A DNA stretch of 64,000 nt from Episyrphus balteatus (lineage: Eukaryota; Arthropoda; Insecta; Diptera; Syrphidae): positions 31,181,322-31,245,321 of the forward strand of contig NC_079137.1 of assembly GCF_945859705.1 (NCBI RefSeq). Direction: 5' to 3'. The translations under genes and the position numbers were made by a program. This document shows positions 59,652 through 64,000 of the stretch, piece after piece; the stretch's first letter is position 1, and every line of letters starts with the position of its first letter. Under the pieces are notes generated by a model. That model was given only the letters and a program-made list of their open reading frames with translations. It did not search any database and was not told the DNA's origin.

Positions 59652-59797
59652 CAAAATATAATTTATTAAATAATGATGATGGACAGAAGACCGAAACGCG
59701 TCGCATAAAAACAAAAACATAAAAGTTGTGAAAATTATTTTTAAAAAAACTTACAAATAAAAAACAGTTTCTTTTTATTTAATAAATTATATTTTGA
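59652..59797 (+). mobile_element. Inverted pair around a hammerhead-like GATGA...GAAAC core
   Basis: TCAAAATATAATTTATTAAA plus TAA (59652-59674) is repeated inverted at 59775-59797. Between them TGATGATGG, then 7 nt, then ACCGAAACGCGTC (59672-59698) has the order CUGAUGA - stem - GAAAC - short loop - UC of minimal hammerhead ribozymes, which are known in Penelope-like retroelements. The first C of the core is an A here and stem II pairs poorly (GG with CC), so it would be a decayed copy at best. Confidence 0.3.
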
Positions 59798-60233
59798 TAC
59801 CATCATAACTTGGAGACCAAAAACCCATAAAAATGTATTTATAAATGATTCTTTACAAAGAGCAAGGTTTTTAAAAGCATCTTTTGCGGGTAACTGTTTT
59901 AAATCAAGAATCCTTCTATGAATATAAGCATGTGTTTGAAATTTCCTTAAACCAAAATCCTGTAGTATTTTGGAGTTTCCTACGTTACCAAAAATCTCCT
60001 TCTGTTCTGATACAAAATATGAAGCAAATCGTACACAAAGTTCTAATTTGCAAACTTTATATCTCCCTTTCAACTATGATAAGATCCATATCCAAGCCAT
60101 AAACTTAGAAGCGAGTAGCTTTATGATGTTTTTGAATTTTTTATGTTTGTACATAAAAAAAGACCCATATGTACTGTGAAAATGCTTCTTTAAGAAGAAA
60201 CTTTATAATAACATTTTGAGATAACCAATCTAA
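59798..60233. other. Flank of the LINE, unassigned
   Basis: A minus-strand frame (59741-60073) of 110 codons is present but matches nothing I know. It overlaps the inverted pair above. It may be decayed mobile-element sequence. Confidence 0.35.
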
Positions 60234-61634
60234 TTCAATACATCTTTAAGAACAGGTCAATTTATAGATGAGTGGAAAACATCTTACATAACTCCGATTT
60301 TCAAATCTGGACCAAAACAAAAAATTATTAACTATCGTCCGATATGTAAACTGTCCATTATTCCTAAAACATTTGAAAAAATTGTATGTGTTAAACTAAA
60401 TTCTATCACCAAACAACTCATCTGTGATTATCAACATGGTTTTGTGTCGGGGAGATCTACGTCAACAAATCTCATTATCTTATGTGATTCAGTGCTCAGG
60501 GGTTTTGAAAATGGGCTTCAGACCGATATCGTTTTTACAGATTTTGCCAAAGCATTCGATAGGGTCAATCATGAAATCCTGATATACAAACTGTCCAAGC
60601 TTGGTTTCCATTCCGCATTTTTGAATTGGATATGTTCCTATCTCACTAATCGGATCCAGTTTGTAAGGGTGAATGAATCTGTTTCAAAATCTATAAAAGT
60701 AACCTCGGGTGTGCCTCAAGGCAGCCACATCGGTCCTTTATTGTTCAACCTCTTCATTAATGATATTCCAGACATCTTTGAGTTTTCCAATTGCTTATTA
60801 TATGCCGACGATATCAAAATATTCAAAACTATAAAATCTCCAATAGATTGTTACTTGTTGCAAGAAGATTTATCTAGTCTAGCGTTATGGTGCAGTAATA
60901 ATCTTCTTTTTTTGAATGTCTCTAAATGTCAAACCTTTATATGTACAAGAAAAAACGTTCCATTTGAATATGATTATGCTATAAATAATATTATATTAGA
61001 AAAAGTGTGTCAAAAAAAAGATTTGGGAATAATTTTAGATCAGCGGTTCTCATTTACCTATCACTTTGATTATATGGTAAACAAAGCGTATAAGATGTTG
61101 GGATTTTTGAAAAGAAACACTAAAGAGTTCTCGGATTCTTTTGCACTTAGATCTCTTTATATAGCCTTTGTTAGGTCAACTCTGGAGTACTGTTGCGTGG
61201 TTTGGAATCCATACTATGATTCTCATTCGCATAGGATTGAAAGAATTCAAAAAAGTTTTACTAGATACTGTTTTTATAAATTAAATTGGAATATTGTAAA
61301 GCCCCAATATAATGTTAGATGTCTGCTCTTTGGTATGCAATCGCTTGAGATCAGAAGGAGATATTTTTCAATTATGTTGGTAAAAGATTTAATCAATAGC
61401 CACATTAGCTGTCCCTATTTACTCGAGCGAATTAACTTTTACTTTCCTTGCAGGAGCCTTCGTGTAGGTTTTCACCTCACGGAGACCTTTTCAAGGTATA
61501 ATTATGGAAGAAATGAACCAATTAATCGTTGCATCAGAGAAACCAATGTTGTTATTGATCTCATTGACATTTGTATGCAATGCTCTAGAGATACGTTTAA
61601 AAAGAATCTTATGTCGATATTAATGTTATATTAG
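60234..61634 (+). CDS. Non-LTR retrotransposon reverse transcriptase, 5'-truncated
   Basis: The frame is open from just after TAA 60231-60233 to the TAG at 61632-61634, 466 codons. It enters inside the RT domain (SLRTGQFIDEW, then ITPIFKSGPKQKIINYRPI), typical of Jockey-superfamily ORF2. Numbered from the internal Met at 60444, motif A is DFAKAFD (residues 33-39), motif B GVPQGS (89-94) and motif C YADD (120-123), so all catalytic aspartates are present. The C-terminal part has the usual LGIILD and STLEYCCVVWNP segments and ends LMSILMLY. The apurinic endonuclease domain and ORF1 are missing, so the copy cannot move alone. No internal stop or frameshift was seen in 1.4 kb, which implies a fairly young insertion. 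It would copy its own RNA at a nicked target; no host role is implied. Confidence 0.92.
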   Translation, partial: FNTSLRTGQFIDEWKTSYITPIFKSGPKQKIINYRPICKLSIIPKTFEKIVCVKLNSITKQLICDYQHGFVSGRSTSTNLIILCDSVLRGFENGLQTDIVFTDFAKAFDRVNHEILIYKLSKLGFHSAFLNWICSYLTNRIQFVRVNESVSKSIKVTSGVPQGSHIGPLLFNLFINDIPDIFEFSNCLLYADDIKIFKTIKSPIDCYLLQEDLSSLALWCSNNLLFLNVSKCQTFICTRKNVPFEYDYAINNIILEKVCQKKDLGIILDQRFSFTYHFDYMVNKAYKMLGFLKRNTKEFSDSFALRSLYIAFVRSTLEYCCVVWNPYYDSHSHRIERIQKSFTRYCFYKLNWNIVKPQYNVRCLLFGMQSLEIRRRYFSIMLVKDLINSHISCPYLLERINFYFPCRSLRVGFHLTETFSRYNYGRNEPINRCIRETNVVIDLIDICMQCSRDTFKKNLMSILMLY

Positions 61635-61817
61635 TTATTTGTTATATTTTATTTTTGTTTTTATATTTTGATATTTTAATTGTTTGCTATTTATTATGTA
61701 TCTGTATATATTTTTTTATTTATTTACTTTAATCCTCTATATTATTATTATTATTTTAACTTAATGTAATCTAAAAGAGATATTCTCAAATTGATGAAAT
61801 AAACTAAACTAAACTAA
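61635..61817 (+). mobile_element. 3'UTR and tail of the LINE
   Basis: A short AT-rich 3'UTR includes an ATT triplet run (61737-61755). It ends GATGAAATAAACTAAACTAA (61793 onward), a terminal AAACT tandem repeat of the kind that ends many Jockey/I-type LINEs instead of poly-A. Unlike the relic at 30.5 kb it has a simple-repeat tail, so the two are different families or subfamilies. Confidence 0.7.
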
Positions 61818-62532
61818 TTCTTTTCATTTTCATTCATCTGCTTTGGAATGCACATCAGTTTACACTTGGTAGACACTAAACCTCAAGTATGTGGAATTCT
61901 AAACCAAATTCGATATTTATCAGTAATTACAATCAATTGGAAACGAATGCTCATAAATTCTCTTAACAACTTGCAATATGTTTAAACATTTATCCCATTA
62001 ATTCATTAAAATAAAAGATAATTGAAACTAAAAATAAATATTTAAAATTTTGTTCAAAACTTTCCCAATACCTAGTTTATTCGAACTCTTACAAAGATCA
62101 TGTAAATATTTAATTTAAATATTTCAAAGAACCCAAAAGACACAGAGATAACAACATCCCATTTCATGCTAACCTAAAATCTAAATTTCGTATATATAAA
62201 TCAATTTGAGTACATGATGCCTAACCTAACTATTAAACTATTCAAAATAATTGATGATCCTTTTCCATTGAATTCACAGATTTATTTACTTTTAAATACA
62301 TCAACAACACGAGCACAAAACATCTCTCTTTCTTTATTTTTCATTTAATATTCTTTTCTAAATGAATTTTCAATTTGTGTTTTCTCTTTTGGAATGTTCG
62401 TTCTTAAAATTAAACTACTAGCTATACTCGTCTATAGAATGTACCTTATTGAATATTAAAAACACTTTTTCTACAAAATAACAGCCTTTAAGCTATATAC
62501 AACTAATACTGAGATTTTCTTTTCCTTTTCAG
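61818..62532. other. AT-rich sequence, probable intron
   Basis: Nothing coding is seen. It ends in a strong pyrimidine tract and acceptor (TTTTCTTTTCCTTTTCAG) at 62515-62532. Confidence 0.5.
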
Positions 62533-62677
62533 AGAAGAAAACAGGACCTTCTTTTAAGAGTTAAAGAGGAAAATCACCATTTTTCTTCCAACCCATCAGT
62601 TAAGAACCAGAAAAGGAACGACGACGAAGATGATGATGATGATAATGCTGGCAAAGATGATTTCACTCTCTGAAAAG
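62533..62677 (+). other. Candidate exon with strong splice sites
   Basis: A strong acceptor (CTTTTCCTTTTCAG|) and a strong donor (GAAAAG|GTACGTAG) bound 145 bp. One frame is open from the acceptor: RRKQDLLLRVKEENHHFSS, then NPSVKNQKRNDDEDDDDDNA, then GKDDFTL, stopping at TGA 62671-62673, four bases before the donor. This is an acidic tail. In another frame ATG 62630 begins MMMMIMLAKMISLSEK and runs in phase 0 through the donor. It may therefore be the last coding exon of one isoform or the first coding exon of another. It is the best splice-bounded exon in the window. The protein is not recognised. Confidence 0.5.
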
Positions 62678-63014
62678 GTACGTAGTACATCAAGAATTGC
62701 AATCCCATCATTATTCAATTAATTTCCTTACAAAACATTAGCTCACATAATTGAATAATTGAGAGGATACAAATTACTCAGTGGCCTAATGCTATACTCT
62801 CTGTGTATAGTATATATCCTTCCGGGATCCTTTCTGTACCATACAAATGTATATTTATCACCATTTGTGCAATTAAATGCTACTTCTACAATTCGGATTC
62901 GGTTAGTGTGGAGAGATATAGATGTACATTTATCTTTGGGTGGTAATGGGGATACCAATATGGCGATATGGGTAACTCTCGAGCTGTTGTTTTGGTTTTG
63001 GAGTTTCTATATAA
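62678..63014 (+). other. Probable intron
   Basis: It starts GTACGTAG. A frame at 62759-63022 is open but hydrophobic and irregular. The weak acceptor-like TTGTTTTGGTTTTGGAG lies at about 62987-63003, and a TATATAAA string at about 63008. Confidence 0.3.
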
Positions 63015-63129
63015 ATGAATGAGTCTGTGACGCGTGATGCGGGGAGTGTCTGGAACGATATAGAGACCCATAAGGACCTCACTCCTTACGCTTATTTGGA
63101 TGGCTCGGACTCCCTTGAATTATGCATTT
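63015..63129 (+). other. Candidate coding exon with GTAAGT donor
   Basis: ATG at 63015 (ATAAATGA context) opens 38 codons, NESVTRDAGSVWNDIETH, then KDLTPYAYLDGSDSLELCI, up to the consensus donor ATTT|GTAAGTTT at 63130. The codons are well mixed and GC-ending (GTG ACG CGT GAT GCG GGG), unlike the AT-rich flanks. A TAA lies directly upstream in frame, so it would be a first coding exon. TATATAAA just before the ATG could also be a TATA box, which would put transcription start inside the frame. The protein is not recognised. Confidence 0.35.
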
Positions 63130-64000
63130 GTAAGTTTATTATAGGCCAACTGTTTCGACAGAGCTTTATCGTTCAGAGGGAAATTTATATAAATATATAG
63201 ATAGGAGTAGAATAGGTGGATACAGATTGCCTAGGTGTTCAATTAAATTATCGCCCGGACATGCTCTTCGAGAATTCCCAATAAATTTATGCGGTCAACC
63301 GATGTTCTGATATGGGAGTGAAATGTACAACCTCCAGTATAGTAGCTGGCTTGGCCAGTTGAGCATGGTGAGCATGCAATTGCAACCACAAACACATACA
63401 CCGAGAATACATGCGCTATAGTTATGCATAGAGTGTTGTAGAGTTGTATATAGATCTCGATGAAGCGCAGTCCATTGGAAAACTCAATTTTCTCTCATCG
63501 TTCGGCAGCTTCCTTTTTCATCGACTTCAATGGAGTCCTTCACTATACACTCATATAGACATATATCCTCTTTAACCATATAGTACAAAATATATTTAAT
63601 TGAAAATAATTTCAACTTTGTTCAAACAGCAAACGATGGAAAGTTTTTAATCGTTTTTGACGAGTTTTCTGCTCCTGTATATACATTGGTAGAAAAAAAA
63701 GGATGTGTGGCAGGGAAGTTTGGTTTTGCCGGCTCCGTCTCATCAGAGCTAACATCAGCATCAGCTATAGCAATAAAAAGCAAAAGAAGAAAAAAAAAAC
63801 TTTTTAAGTATAGAGAGACAAAGTAGAAAAAAAAATACAAAACCAAGGAAGCAAAATAAAACAAACAAAGTCTCTCTAATAGGATAATCGATACAAAAGT
63901 TAGAGTCCAATTAAAATGGAATCGTTCTTCGTTGGTTCGCCTACGATCTTCCTTCAATCATATACTCTATACACACGGGTGGGTGTTTGGGGAAATGATG
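63130..64000. other. Non-coding, moderately balanced composition
   Basis: After the candidate donor no further exon is clear. The segment 63470-63545 (GATGAAGCGCAGTCCATTGG and on) is GC-balanced and might be conserved regulatory DNA. The remainder is A-rich. Confidence 0.35.

Noticed and set aside
59741..60073. 110-codon minus-strand frame beside the LINE
   Set aside because: No recognisable motif, and it overlaps an inverted-repeat structure.

Overview
The window is animal nuclear DNA, most likely from a fly (Diptera). It is strongly AT-rich and full of A/T runs and short triplet (CAA/TTG/GTC) arrays. GAGA (CT)n tracts lie beside initiator-like TCAGT motifs, and the mobile-element debris is of insect type. 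The species cannot be named from this sequence. Nothing looks bacterial or viral: there are no operons, no long host reading frames, no rRNA and no CRISPR. I see no complete host gene. The window reads as long introns and/or intergenic DNA holding a few exon candidates and many dead or non-autonomous mobile elements.

Layout. 0-8 kb: AT-rich filler, a tRNA-derived SINE-like remnant (1.44 kb), and a GC-rich array of about 30-bp units with an inverted middle block (2.7-3.4 kb). 8-10.6 kb: an inverted-repeat element, the C-terminal relic of a LINE ORF2, then a 1.1-kb AAAAT pentanucleotide array. 12.4-14.3 kb: the most promoter/5'UTR-like stretch, with a CT tract, two initiator-like motifs, a small ORF with a signal-peptide-like core, a strong splice donor and a small exon candidate. 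15-28 kb: mostly filler, with a perfect 24-bp hairpin (15.7 kb) and members of a GTCTGTC-bearing dispersed repeat family (16.8, 23.9, 25.0 and 43.5 kb). 29-31 kb: an exon candidate and a second LINE C-terminal relic. 31-43 kb: almost featureless. 44.5-46.8 kb: two adjacent foldback-like arrays built of short self-complementary units. 48.8-49.0 kb: a GC-rich exon-like island. 50.8-52.6 kb: a 1.76-kb inverted repeat with arms of about 0.8 kb. 54.5-59.8 kb: further inverted-repeat elements, some apparently nested. 60.2-61.8 kb: the best reading frame in the window, a 5'-truncated non-LTR reverse transcriptase with intact A, B and C motifs. 62.5-63.1 kb: two exon candidates with good splice signals.

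Working together. The mobile elements have no shared function. They have clustered here, and the hairpin-forming elements at 44.6-46.8 and 50.8-52.6 kb stand out because transcription through them would give long double-stranded RNA. The putative promoter (12.6-13.1 kb) and the plus-strand exon candidates at 14.2, 29.0, 62.6 and 63.0 kb could belong to one gene with very large introns, but that link is inference only.
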